From Proteobacteria bacterium UBA1673 (GTDB lineage: Bacteria > Pseudomonadota > Gammaproteobacteria > Comchoanobacterales > Comchoanobacteraceae): a stretch of 17,402 nucleotides of DNA. The notes beneath the pieces were generated by a model. The model was not told where the DNA came from. It saw only the letters and a program-made list of their open reading frames with translations, and searched no databases. A program made the translations under genes and the position numbers. The stretch covers positions 1 through 17,402 of the forward strand of contig DCKN01000107.1 of NCBI GenBank assembly GCA_002320385.1, given 5' to 3'. Each line of letters starts with the position of its first letter. Positions within the stretch are counted from its first letter, which is position 1. Shown in pieces: positions 6,626 to 14,310 of this stretch.

Positions 6626-7558
6626 ATGACGCAAAACGATTTGAGCAATATTCCCGTTAGTATTCGTCATGTTACCAAAAAGTATGCAGACGGATTTGAA
6701 GCTGTTCGTAATGTTAGCTTTCAAATTAAGCGGGGAGACTTCTCTGTCCTTATGGGCCTTAATGGCGCTGGAAAAACTTCGCTTATTGGCATGCTGACCG
6801 GCACCAACCATGTGAGCGCAGGGTCTATTGAGGTTTTTGGCTCGGATATTACTAAAGATCCTATTCGTGCTAAGATTAAATTGGGCGTTGTCCCCCAGGA
6901 AGTAAATCTTAATTTTTTTACGCCGATAATGGATACACTTATCTACCATGGCGGTTTTTTTGGCATCCCAAAACATACGGTCATTCAACGAGCGCTCCCT
7001 CTGCTTAAAAAGGCCCGTCTTGACAAAAAAATACATCTTCCTGCTGGTTCTTTGTCGGGTGGCATGAAACGCATGCTGATGTTGATCAGAGCCCTGATCC
7101 AGAAACCCGAAATTTTGGTTCTTGATGAACCGACAGCTAATTTAGACATCGAAATCAGACGTACGATTTGGGACATTTTGCGTACTGAGCATCAAAATGG
7201 GATGACGACCCTTCTGACTACACATAACTTAGAAGAAGCTCAGCTGCTTTGCACAAACGTGCTGATCTTGCACCATGGTAAGCTGGTCATGGATAGAACG
7301 CTTGAGGATGCTATTGAGGAAATGGAGGAGAAATTTTATACCATTAAATTTTCATCTGCGCCTCAAAAGCGTGCGCTTGAGTCATTCTCTGCTTACGGCG
7401 CTAAGCTCAAGGGGGAGAAAACTGTTGACTTCTGTATCACACGATCACAGGATCTTGGACAACTGATCTACAAGCTGCATCTAGCAGGCCTAAAAATTGA
7501 CCATATTGCTCCTTCTAGCCACCAATTAGAACAACTACTAACAGAGGCTATATTATGA
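6626..7558 (+). CDS. yadG: ABC exporter ATP-binding protein, YadG family
   Basis: Cytosolic ATPase subunit that powers the YadH permease encoded next to it. The 310-residue protein has all nucleotide-binding motifs: Walker A G-L-N-G-A-G-K-T (44-51), Q-loop V-P-Q-E-V-N, signature L-S-G-G-M-K-R (143-149), Walker B I-L-V-L-D-E-P-T (163-170) and the switch histidine in L-T-T-H-N-L-E-E-A (H200). Similarity to E. coli YadG runs the full length, including the acidic 'D-I-E-I-R-R' D-loop region. The C-terminal 100 residues are the usual small regulatory extension and diverge. The substrate of YadGH is not known. A TTG at 6584 is in frame but overlaps the -10 box, so ATG 6626 is chosen. No clear Shine-Dalgarno precedes it. 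The stop overlaps the yadH start as ATGA. Confidence 0.9.
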   Translation: MTQNDLSNIPVSIRHVTKKYADGFEAVRNVSFQIKRGDFSVLMGLNGAGKTSLIGMLTGTNHVSAGSIEVFGSDITKDPIRAKIKLGVVPQEVNLNFFTPIMDTLIYHGGFFGIPKHTVIQRALPLLKKARLDKKIHLPAGSLSGGMKRMLMLIRALIQKPEILVLDEPTANLDIEIRRTIWDILRTEHQNGMTTLLTTHNLEEAQLLCTNVLILHHGKLVMDRTLEDAIEEMEEKFYTIKFSSAPQKRALESFSAYGAKLKGEKTVDFCITRSQDLGQLIYKLHLAGLKIDHIAPSSHQLEQLLTEAIL

Positions 7559-8373
7559 CTTCTAATCATACGGATACCCCTTCGATTGCTCAACCACCAC
7601 ATTTTCTGCGGCTACAATTTATAGCCTGCATGACGATTGCCCATAGAGAAAGTAGTCGAATCTTAAGAGTCTGGAAGATGACTGTCGTGCCACCAATCAT
7701 TACTATTTATCTTTTCACAGTTGTTTTTGGTCAAATTCTTGGAGGAAAAATTGGACAAATCTTAGGTGTGGATTATGTCCAGTTTATTGTCCCAGGACTC
7801 ATTATGAATATTGTGATTAATGAGAGCTTCAGTAATAACTCATCTACTATTGTCATTGACAAGTATAATAAATCAATTGAATCACTGATCACCTCACCAA
7901 TTCATGAGCTTACGATTTTGATTGGTTATTTTATTGGTGCAGCTGTTCGTGTGTTTATGGCTGGTGCTTTAGCGTCTCTCTTGGTATTTTGGCAATCAGG
8001 CATCGCAGTGCAACACTGGCTGTTGTTCACATATACTGTCCTGATCACCTGTGCGCTTTTTTCTCTGATGGGCTTTATCAATGGGCTATACGCAACTCGC
8101 TTTGATGAAATTCCTACAATCCCCACATTTATTCTTACTCCGCTTTCTTTTTTTGGTGGGATTTTTTATGACATCAGCCGCTTACCTGAGCCTTGGCGCT
8201 CGATCAGTTGGTACAACCCTATCGTTTATATCGTTGATACTTTCAGATATAGCCTTATTGGTATCAGTTTACATGAAATCACAGAGAGTTTAATTGTTGT
8301 AACTTTGATTACCGTGGGGCTCTTTTGCTTATCGTTCTATTTACTCCGTATTGGTTACGGCATTAAGAAATAA
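7555..8373 (+). CDS. yadH: ABC-2 type permease, YadH family
   Basis: Inner-membrane permease of the exporter with YadG. The 272 residues contain about six hydrophobic helices, and the family landmarks are easy to see: a V-V-P-P-I-I-T segment at the first helix, Q-F-I-V-P-G-L-I-M-N, I-E-S-L-I-T-S-P-I (matching 'IEELLVAPV' of E. coli YadH), F-D-E-I-P-T-I-P-T-F-I-L-T-P-L, G-G-I-F-Y and N-P-I-V-Y. The N-terminus has a hydrophilic tail of about 20 residues more than the E. coli protein. The ATG overlaps the yadG stop by 4 nt (ATGA), which implies translational coupling and equal expression with the ATPase. The stop TAA shares one base with the midA start. What it exports is unknown. Confidence 0.9.
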   Translation: MTSNHTDTPSIAQPPHFLRLQFIACMTIAHRESSRILRVWKMTVVPPIITIYLFTVVFGQILGGKIGQILGVDYVQFIVPGLIMNIVINESFSNNSSTIVIDKYNKSIESLITSPIHELTILIGYFIGAAVRVFMAGALASLLVFWQSGIAVQHWLLFTYTVLITCALFSLMGFINGLYATRFDEIPTIPTFILTPLSFFGGIFYDISRLPEPWRSISWYNPIVYIVDTFRYSLIGISLHEITESLIVVTLITVGLFCLSFYLLRIGYGIKK

Positions 8374-9476
8374 TGTCAACACACGCATTTGTGTTTGGCA
8401 AAAAAAACGCTGTACCTTTCAGTGAGTTTATGCAACAAGCATTGTACCATCCCGAGCAAGGCTATTATCGACAAAATATTATTCGCCAAGGTGCCGAAGG
8501 TGATTATGTGACTGCACCCTCAATAAGCCCATTATTTGCACGTTGTATTGCAAACAATCTTGCGCCATTGCTCGAACAATATCCACATTGGTCTATCGCA
8601 GAGATTGGGCCTGGCCGTGGTGATTGTGCCGTTGATCTCATGCGTTCACTTGAAGAAAAAAATATCCAGCCTAAGGCATATCTATTAATTGAACAGTCTG
8701 AACAAATGCGGACTTATCAACATCAAAATATAGTCATGCGCCTTGCTTCGAGCCAAGAAAAATTCTCATGGCATGCCGCACTACCCAGATCATTTTGTGG
8801 TATTGTCATTGCTAATGAAGTCCTTGATGCTCTTCCGGTACATTTATTATTCTCTGATGCGCAAGGTGATTTTTCAGAGCTTTGGGTCACACAAACCAAG
8901 TCTGGATTAGCCTTTAAACATTACCCTGCCTCTGATGACTTATTGACATTGTTTTCTAGCCGAAATATTCCTAAATATCGTAATTATCGTTATGAACTTT
9001 CAAGTGAGATTCCACGCTTCTTAAAGGCACTCGGCACATCGATGTCTTCTGGTGTCTGTTTGTTTTTTGATTACGGTTACCCCAGGCGGCAATACTATCA
9101 CCCGGATCGAAAACTAGGTACGCTAACTAGCTTTTATGCGCATCAACGCACTGAAAATAGTCTTTTGCGCCCTGGTCAACAGGATATTTCTGTCCATGTT
9201 GACTTTAATTGTGTGGCTGAGTCAGCACATCAAGCTGGTTTTCAATTTTGTGGTTACTCCAACCAAGAGCGTTTTTTGCTAGCCAGCCACCTCTTTGATC
9301 AACTTCGTCAAGACGAGCATCGATTAAATAAGCTTGATTATCTTTCATTACGTAAAAGTGCACATACCCTAACTTCCCCATCTGAGATGGGAGAATTGGT
9401 CAAGGTGATTGCCTTTCAAAAACAACTTCCTGATCTACAAATTCTTGGATTTAACAAAGGCTCGCAAGGTCTTTAA
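8373..9476 (+). CDS. midA: SAM-dependent methyltransferase, MidA/NDUFAF7 family (COG1565)
   Basis: Cytosolic class I methyltransferase. The eukaryotic relative NDUFAF7/MidA methylates an arginine in a complex I subunit; the bacterial substrate is not established. In the 367 residues I see the N-terminal F-S-E-F-M-Q-Q-A-L-Y-H-P-E-Q-G-Y-Y pattern (16-32), G-D-Y-V-T-A-P-S-I-S-P-L-F (43-55), the SAM-binding E-I-G-P-G-R-G-D (77-84), an acidic I-E-Q-S at the end of the next strand (E107), and A-N-E-V-L-D-A-L-P-V (147-156). Further on come F-D-Y-G-Y and a D-I-S-V-H-V-D-F segment. Length and order match the family. It is coupled to yadH by a TAATG overlap, so it is the third gene of the yadGH transcript; a functional link is possible but unproven. 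The ribosome site is weak. Confidence 0.9.
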   Translation: MSTHAFVFGKKNAVPFSEFMQQALYHPEQGYYRQNIIRQGAEGDYVTAPSISPLFARCIANNLAPLLEQYPHWSIAEIGPGRGDCAVDLMRSLEEKNIQPKAYLLIEQSEQMRTYQHQNIVMRLASSQEKFSWHAALPRSFCGIVIANEVLDALPVHLLFSDAQGDFSELWVTQTKSGLAFKHYPASDDLLTLFSSRNIPKYRNYRYELSSEIPRFLKALGTSMSSGVCLFFDYGYPRRQYYHPDRKLGTLTSFYAHQRTENSLLRPGQQDISVHVDFNCVAESAHQAGFQFCGYSNQERFLLASHLFDQLRQDEHRLNKLDYLSLRKSAHTLTSPSEMGELVKVIAFQKQLPDLQILGFNKGSQGL

Positions 9477-9603
9477 AGTACGATTTAAGTACAAATGCTC
9501 ACTGTTTGCGTGACAACCCTTAGTGAAGATTAAGCTATGGCTAGGGCTTTGTGACATATCGGATCATAAGTTTCTCGTTGTCACTCAGCCCCAGAATTGC
9601 TAC

Positions 9604-9637
9604 CAAGCATCATAACTTTATCATTGTACGATGCTTG
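9604..9637. repeat. Inverted repeat over the -35 of the microprotein promoter
   Basis: CAAGCATC (9604-9611) and GATGCTTG (9630-9637) are perfect 8-base inverted arms separated by 18 nt. The right arm overlaps the -35 box at 9635-9640. There is no T tract, so a terminator is unlikely; an operator is possible. Confidence 0.4.
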
Positions 9638-9664
9638 ACTTCAGTCATTGTTCTACCTTACAAT
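9635..9664 (+). promoter_or_regulatory. Promoter of the microprotein-DUF2905 pair
   Basis: TTGACT (9635-9640), an 18-nt spacer and TACAAT (9659-9664), each five of six to consensus. The predicted start near 9671 leaves a leader of about 19 nt that contains AGGGA. This supports a separate transcript after midA. Confidence 0.6.
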
Positions 9665-9689
9665 TATTTAGGTCAAATAGGGACGCGAT

Positions 9690-9842
9690 ATGCTAAAAGA
9701 GCTTTTAGAAATAAGCTTCACCAACCTCTTTATCATATGCTTTAAAGTCATGCTCGTGGTGATAGCCTGCAGCTTTGTTGTCAGTGTGTTCTCCGTGACG
9801 ATGATGTATCTGTTCAAAAAACTTGGCTATATGGATAGTTGA
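9690..9842 (+). CDS. 50-residue membrane microprotein
   Basis: ATG 9690 is preceded by AGGGA seven nt upstream (9679-9683) and by a good promoter, which makes this short frame credible despite its size. The product begins M-L-K-E-L-L-E-I-S and has one long hydrophobic segment, roughly residues 10-42, rich in V, I, F and M. It ends in a basic-aromatic tail (F-K-K-L-G-Y-M-D-S), so it should be a single-span or hairpin inner-membrane peptide. I do not recognise the family. It lies 18 nt upstream of a DUF2905 membrane protein, so the two are likely translated from one mRNA and may act together. Confidence 0.6.
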   Translation: MLKELLEISFTNLFIICFKVMLVVIACSFVVSVFSVTMMYLFKKLGYMDS

Positions 9843-9860
9843 TTCGCTGCAGACTATCTC

Positions 9861-10079
9861 ATGGAATACTGGTCAAATATCATTCTGGTCGTTGGTATAC
9901 TCATGGTTTTGTTGAGTCAGGTCCTGCCATTTTTGTCTGCGATGGGCTTTGGCAACCTGCCTGGGGATATTTTTTTTGCATCCTCAAAGACCGGCATGAA
10001 AATCTATTTTCCTTGGGTCACTTGTACAGTTGTTAGTATCATATTGACTTGCCTCAACTACTGGCTGAACAAGCCGTAA
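9861..10079 (+). CDS. DUF2905 family small membrane protein
   Basis: A 72-residue membrane protein with two hydrophobic helices (about 6-28 and 50-68) joined by a loop containing G-F-G-N-L-P-G-D-I (residues 30-38), followed by K-I-Y-F-P. This matches the DUF2905 pattern of G-x-L-P-G-D-I then F-Y-F-P before a second helix. Function of the family is unknown to me. It starts 18 nt after the stop of the 50-residue microprotein. No strong ribosome site precedes its ATG, so translation may depend on the upstream frame. It converges on the CPBP gene on the minus strand with an 82-nt gap and no visible terminator. Confidence 0.8.
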   Translation: MEYWSNIILVVGILMVLLSQVLPFLSAMGFGNLPGDIFFASSKTGMKIYFPWVTCTVVSIILTCLNYWLNKP

Positions 10080-10161
10080 TCCTCCCTGGACTGGAATCTG
10101 TTATTGCAGCAACTGGTTGCTTTGCGGATCTACGCTTGGCGCTATGAACACTTTGCTACCT

Positions 10162-10986
10162 TTATGACAACACGGGAACGTCAAAGAAAATAAAATAAAT
10201 TGTATTCAAAAAAGCATGTAGTATCACCGGATATCTTAACTCTTTTGTGGCACGATACAAAAAACTATAAAAAACGCCGCATAGAGAAGTGAGTACCATG
10301 ATCTCAAAGCCAAGCCGAAAATTGGATAACCCATAAATCAATGCGGTTAGAATGATGACAAGGATCTCTTTCTTGGGCATGAATCTATTGAGCATATTCT
10401 GGATAATACCTCTGTAAAAAACTTCTTCACTGAGACTAGTCATCAGAGTGTTGACCAACCAGACTGTGATCATAGGGGGATAAGCAAATTTAAATTGAAT
10501 CGATTGGGTCAATAACGTTCCTGCTACCAAGAGTCCCGCAGCAAAAACTGCATAAAGACATGTTACCAGTATTAAGCTAGCCTGCGCGAGCTTCGCTTTC
10601 TGTCGTGGCTTTATCTGACTGACCAATGGATAAAATGACAGCGCAATAAAGTACAAGGTACTATCCAAGGCCAGGATATCTCTTGGATAGTGATACCACG
10701 TCTTTAATTGTTCTGTTATTGGTATCGTTGGTATAACTGTTACCTGTCTAAATAAAATATATAATGCTATGCCTATACTAACACCCATGAATAGATCACT
10801 AATCCAATCTCTCGATGGCTGAATAGATTGCGCTGCATTAGCAAATGTCATGATGAAAATGATCATCACGTGTGGGTTACCGCTGATCAAAAAAGTGCCT
10901 AGTAAAAGCCACAGCAGCACTGCAGAGTACGCCTGCTGGCATCCCATCTGACATCGCTTAAGAACTATTTTAATTTGACTAAACAT
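10162..10986 (-). CDS. CPBP-family intramembrane protein (CAAX protease-like), altered motif 2
   Basis: Polytopic inner-membrane protein of 274 residues with about seven or eight hydrophobic segments. The CPBP/Abi domain is at the C-terminal end. Motif 1 E-E-x-x-x-R is S-E-E-V-F-Y-R-G (E187, E188, R192) and motif 3 H-x-x-x-N is H-A-F-L-N (H257, N261). Motif 2, normally F-x-x-x-H, reads Y-G-L-S-N (218-222), so the second metal-binding histidine is an asparagine. Family members are glutamate-dependent intramembrane proteases that process prenylated proteins or bacteriocin-like peptides; this one may be impaired or act as a non-proteolytic membrane partner. ATG 10986 is preferred over ATG 11001 because GGGAG lies 8 nt upstream and because it overlaps the stop of the kinase gene (ATGTTTAG), implying coupling. 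Confidence 0.8.
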   Translation of the reverse strand: MFSQIKIVLKRCQMGCQQAYSAVLLWLLLGTFLISGNPHVMIIFIMTFANAAQSIQPSRDWISDLFMGVSIGIALYILFRQVTVIPTIPITEQLKTWYHYPRDILALDSTLYFIALSFYPLVSQIKPRQKAKLAQASLILVTCLYAVFAAGLLVAGTLLTQSIQFKFAYPPMITVWLVNTLMTSLSEEVFYRGIIQNMLNRFMPKKEILVIILTALIYGLSNFRLGFEIMVLTSLCGVFYSFLYRATKELRYPVILHAFLNTIYFIFFDVPVLS

Positions 10987-12700
10987 TGTGAATGCTCCCA
11001 TAGCTTTGATCGGCTGTAGATGACGTTGATTGATTTGTATTGATTCGTGATTTGAGTTTATTAATAATGAGATCTAGCGCCCAGTTTTGATTCATGTATC
11101 TGATACAACTGTCCTTTTTTGAAACCGAAACGCCCCCGTTTAGTTTCCACCACTGGACGTAGTCTGCGTACATTTCTTGCATTAATAGAAAAACTTCTGT
11201 TTGTTGAGTCCGACTATCATCGATACACTCACTCGCAATGAATGCAACATAAAGTACTGCCCATGTATCATGGAAAATGGTATTTGGCGCAATCGTAATA
11301 TAACATTCATTATTTCTCGAACTTGTTCCAGAGAAAAATATCGGCTCCTGTGATATTCCCTCGGATACCAACCTTGGCTTTCTCTCTTCAAACTTAGCTA
11401 ACAATGCCTCGAATTTCTTACGGTGATCATAGCTAATACCACTATCAATGTTGACGCAAGGTGCTTCACAATCCATCCAAAACTGATACCTATTATGCGT
11501 TATGACCTGAGATAGGAGTCCGTGAATATTCGACATCTCTCCAAACCACGGTGTGGAATGCTCTTTTTCTACGCCATTTAACGCAGACTTGCTCGGGTAG
11601 TCGATCACAGTAAATTTTAAGTTATTATTATGATCATAGCATACCGTAATATTTTCAACCTTTAAATCCATGTGAGCAAGTCCGTTTTTATGTAAATGAC
11701 TGAGTTGGCTCTGAACTTGAGATAACATGTTGACGATATCGAGTGTTTGTTCGCTTTTATGCTTTACTTTTCTTGCTAGCCTTCTGGTAATAAAGCGCCC
11801 TAAGGACTCTCCGGAGCTTTTCTCAATTCTATAGCTATGTAGAATACCTTCTTTCTCTTCATTTATTCCCCGCTTTCTTAGTACCGCACACGCCATTAGA
11901 CCTAACCTCTGAGATGATAATGCTTCTGAGTATTCACAGACAGTGAAAGCACCAACCGCTGTTTTATTTGAACAATAAAAACACTCTTTCGCGCCCCCAG
12001 CCAGCTTTGATTTATTGAGGACATGTAGATCAATCGCCAATCCAAGGCCACTGCTAAAAGCCAGTCTTTTTACGGTTGTATCTGGAGACGTTTTTCTATC
12101 AAGATCTTTAAATGCTATGATAACCTTACGTGGCAATCGTCTATCAACGGCACATGAAAAGCTTGAGTGACGATGATGGCTTGGAACATTCCATGCAGTT
12201 ACTTTCGTTTTTTCAATTCTTTGGGTTTGTTTGCTTGATCGAGGCTTCTCGTGATTTTTTTTCAAAAAAACGATTCCCTGATATCCTTCATGAAGACTTC
12301 TTTGTATGGCTTTGATTGTTTCGAAACGTTGTAAGAACTCGCATAGCTGTGTTTTCTCATGCTCGTTTAAATTATTCAGTTGTAGTGAGCGAATCTGTTG
12401 CTGTATATTTTGTGTAAGGTTGTAGCAGAGAGCGAAGCTAAAATAACTTTTGATTTTTGCAAACAACCACATCGCAATTTTTACCAAGAGTATCGGTATG
12501 TAAATCCACCCAAGCAGCATGAGTGTTACTTTGCAAAAATGTAAAATTTGAATCTTTTGGGCTATGGACATGGCAATTGCAAGTAGCCAAAGAACGAATA
12601 TAGCTAGACGCACACCGACATAACCCCAAGATTGAACAAATATGTTCAGTCCCTGAGGATGTTTACGCCTAACTTTCGGGATGATAAAAAACTGACTCAA
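10979..12700 (-). CDS. Membrane-anchored protein-kinase-like protein
   Basis: A 573-residue protein. Two membrane helices (about 29-48 and 57-79) anchor the N-terminus and are followed by a helical linker. The C-terminal part has eukaryotic-type kinase features. The catalytic loop is H-M-D-L-K-V-E-N (343-350), with the catalytic Asp345, Lys347 and Asn350. The DFG position is I-D-Y-P (Asp367). A G-T (458-459) and A-P-N (471-473) resemble the G-T..A-P-E end of an activation segment. H-D-T-W-A (477-481) resembles the helix-F D-x-W-S motif. The stretch between Asp367 and A-P-N is about 104 residues, far longer than usual. A clear glycine-rich loop and VAIK lysine are not obvious; K192 or K198 are candidates. 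TTG 12700 is the reported start, with a good promoter 21 nt upstream but a badly spaced ribosome site, so the start is uncertain. It is coupled to the CPBP gene. Confidence 0.7.
   Translation of the reverse strand: MSQFFIIPKVRRKHPQGLNIFVQSWGYVGVRLAIFVLWLLAIAMSIAQKIQILHFCKVTLMLLGWIYIPILLVKIAMWLFAKIKSYFSFALCYNLTQNIQQQIRSLQLNNLNEHEKTQLCEFLQRFETIKAIQRSLHEGYQGIVFLKKNHEKPRSSKQTQRIEKTKVTAWNVPSHHRHSSFSCAVDRRLPRKVIIAFKDLDRKTSPDTTVKRLAFSSGLGLAIDLHVLNKSKLAGGAKECFYCSNKTAVGAFTVCEYSEALSSQRLGLMACAVLRKRGINEEKEGILHSYRIEKSSGESLGRFITRRLARKVKHKSEQTLDIVNMLSQVQSQLSHLHKNGLAHMDLKVENITVCYDHNNNLKFTVIDYPSKSALNGVEKEHSTPWFGEMSNIHGLLSQVITHNRYQFWMDCEAPCVNIDSGISYDHRKKFEALLAKFEERKPRLVSEGISQEPIFFSGTSSRNNECYITIAPNTIFHDTWAVLYVAFIASECIDDSRTQQTEVFLLMQEMYADYVQWWKLNGGVSVSKKDSCIRYMNQNWALDLIINKLKSRINTNQSTSSTADQSYGSIHNV
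10995..10999 (-). promoter_or_regulatory. Ribosome binding site for the CPBP gene inside the kinase 3' end
   Basis: GGGAG on the minus strand lies 8 nt before ATG 10986, within the last codons of the kinase gene. It supports translational coupling and the shorter CPBP start. Confidence 0.5.
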
Positions 12701-12727
12701 CCTTGTTAAATGATTTGTTTTACATAG

Positions 12728-12756
12728 ATAGTAGGACAGATGTTAGACCATATCAA
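12728..12756 (-). promoter_or_regulatory. Promoter of the kinase-CPBP unit
   Basis: Minus-strand TTGATA (12756-12751), a 17-nt spacer and TACTAT (12733-12728), each five of six to consensus. The predicted start is A12721, giving a leader of about 21 nt before TTG 12700. Confidence 0.6.
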
Positions 12757-12867
12757 GCTGTGGATCGTCAAGTTATTGTGAATATTATGATTAATCTGAT
12801 CATTTCGGGGACTGATATTTATTCTGGCTATTGGTGTGGTTGCTTTATTTTCTTAATATTAAAATTG

Positions 12868-12876
12868 TGTTAAAAT
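12868..12876 (+). promoter_or_regulatory. Extended -10 promoter of the ClC gene
   Basis: TGTTAAAAT forms an extended -10 element (TGn plus TAAAAT). No good -35 is visible at the usual distance, as is common for extended -10 promoters. The predicted start is near 12883, about 36 nt before ATG 12919. Confidence 0.45.
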
Positions 12877-12918
12877 AGCAGGGCTTCTTGATTTGAGCAA
12901 AATTTAGGACTTTCTAAT

Positions 12919-14310
12919 ATGGCTAAGTTAAAACTCTCCGAAAAACTTTCTGTTCTCGATCGCTCAGATCTCTCTGATCTTGACGTTCCACCACTTATCG
13001 TGATGTCATCTATCTTGATCGTCACTGTTGTTACCTGGGGCTTGTCTTCGTTCATGGTTTCTGCAATTTTGCATACGAATCACTTCCTTTTTGAGGTAAT
13101 CACCGAATCCTCATTATTTTCTATGAATCATCTTTACTTCATTTTGACAATAACGAGTGTCGCTTTTATTCGAGCGCTTCTGTACCAAAGACCTTGGTTT
13201 TCAGATGCTTTTGGCGATGGCTCTTCCCAAGCTCTGCAGCATTTCCATAAAACTTATAGTGCTAAAACTTCGCCACAAAATATTATTAAGCAAACTTATC
13301 AAAACGGCTCGATTACTTCTGCATTAAAGCGGGTTTTTGTTACGATTATGACCCTCGCCTTTGGCGGTAGTGGCGGTGTAGAAGGCCCTGCGATACCTAT
13401 TGGTCAGCGTATTGGTGTTTTCGTTGCGAAGTTATTTTCAGTCAATAACCTATTATTTCTTCGTCTGTTAGAGATGTGTGGCATTTCTGCGGCGATCACA
13501 ACCCTTCTGCATGCGCCTATGACTGGTTCTGTCTTTGCTCTTGAGTTGGTTTTTGGATGCAAATTTGTTTACCGATTACTTCTTTGTTCACTCGCGTCAT
13601 CGCTCGTCGCTTTCATTTTAAGCAATCACTTACTAGAGGGTAAAGCGCTTTTTGCCCTAGCCCCACATCCTATATCTTATCACATGCATGAATATATTAT
13701 TGTTATCATTACCTCTATATTTGTTAGCATAGTGAGCGGTCTGGGCTTGCGTGGTATTTTTAAATTAATTGATTGGTGTTACACTCCAATCCCTAATTGG
13801 TTTCGAGCACCTATGGGTGCACTCATATGTGCTCTCACAGCGATTTTTGCTTACCACTATGCTGGAATTGAGCCGAGACACCTGCTTGGCGTCGGCGAGG
13901 AAACGATTGTTGATCTTTTTACGGGGGAATCGTCAACTTTGGGCATACTCTTAGATTGGAGAGTTCTTTTCGGTATTGTGGTTATTAAAATTTTTCTCAC
14001 AGGTTTGACTATTTCAGCGGGCGGAAGCGCCGGACTGTTAATTCCTGCGGTTTATGTTGGCGTTGCCTCGTCTAGCGCACTCTACTTTTTCTTAAAAACA
14101 ATGCACTATTTGCCGATGATTGATGGGCTGAGCACGCTATTTATGGTCACAGGAATTGCTTCAGCACTCATTTGCGTTATGGACTTGCCGATTGCAACAG
14201 TCATCTTTATTAGTGAGATATGCGATGTTTCTTTCACTGCGCCATGTATTGTGGCGGTCACGATTTCCCGTATTCTATCCCATTACTGCAAAAAAGCTCT
14301 TGGTGAGTAG
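12919..14310 (+). CDS. ClC-family chloride channel/antiporter-like protein
   Basis: Inner-membrane anion transporter of 463 residues with many hydrophobic helices. The gating-glutamate motif G-G-V-E-G-P (152-157, E155) and the C-terminal selectivity segment G-G-S-A-G-L-L-I-P (368-376) are clear. L-L-H-A-P-M-T-G-S-V-F-A-L-E-L (197-211) matches the helix preceding the internal gate. The first selectivity motif G-S-G-I-P is not kept; G-D-G-S-S-Q stands at that place (99-104). By alignment with E. coli ClcA, the second (proton-path) glutamate after A-L-E is Leu210, so coupled H+/Cl- exchange is uncertain and channel-like behaviour possible. No CBS domains. AGGA lies 9 nt before the ATG. The last 53 bases overlap the end of the GH3 gene on the other strand. 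Confidence 0.88.
   Translation: MAKLKLSEKLSVLDRSDLSDLDVPPLIVMSSILIVTVVTWGLSSFMVSAILHTNHFLFEVITESSLFSMNHLYFILTITSVAFIRALLYQRPWFSDAFGDGSSQALQHFHKTYSAKTSPQNIIKQTYQNGSITSALKRVFVTIMTLAFGGSGGVEGPAIPIGQRIGVFVAKLFSVNNLLFLRLLEMCGISAAITTLLHAPMTGSVFALELVFGCKFVYRLLLCSLASSLVAFILSNHLLEGKALFALAPHPISYHMHEYIIVIITSIFVSIVSGLGLRGIFKLIDWCYTPIPNWFRAPMGALICALTAIFAYHYAGIEPRHLLGVGEETIVDLFTGESSTLGILLDWRVLFGIVVIKIFLTGLTISAGGSAGLLIPAVYVGVASSSALYFFLKTMHYLPMIDGLSTLFMVTGIASALICVMDLPIATVIFISEICDVSFTAPCIVAVTISRILSHYCKKALGE

Noticed and set aside
9477..9603. RNA gene or riboswitch after midA
   Set aside because: A short direct repeat of AGTAC and scattered weak pairing were seen, but no cloverleaf, conserved aptamer core or terminator pattern.
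9551..9745. 64-codon plus-strand frame before the microprotein
   Set aside because: Its sequence has no coherent domain or membrane pattern, it lacks a ribosome site, and it runs through the promoter and start of the better-supported 50-residue frame.
10108..10121. Hairpin AGCAA-CTGG-TTGCT after DUF2905 as a terminator
   Set aside because: The stem is only 5 bp and is followed by TTGCGG-like sequence, not a T run, so it does not meet intrinsic terminator criteria.
12787..12873. 28-codon hydrophobic frame between the kinase and ClC genes
   Set aside because: No ribosome site or promoter, and its end overlaps the extended -10 of the ClC gene. Such short AT-rich hydrophobic frames arise by chance.
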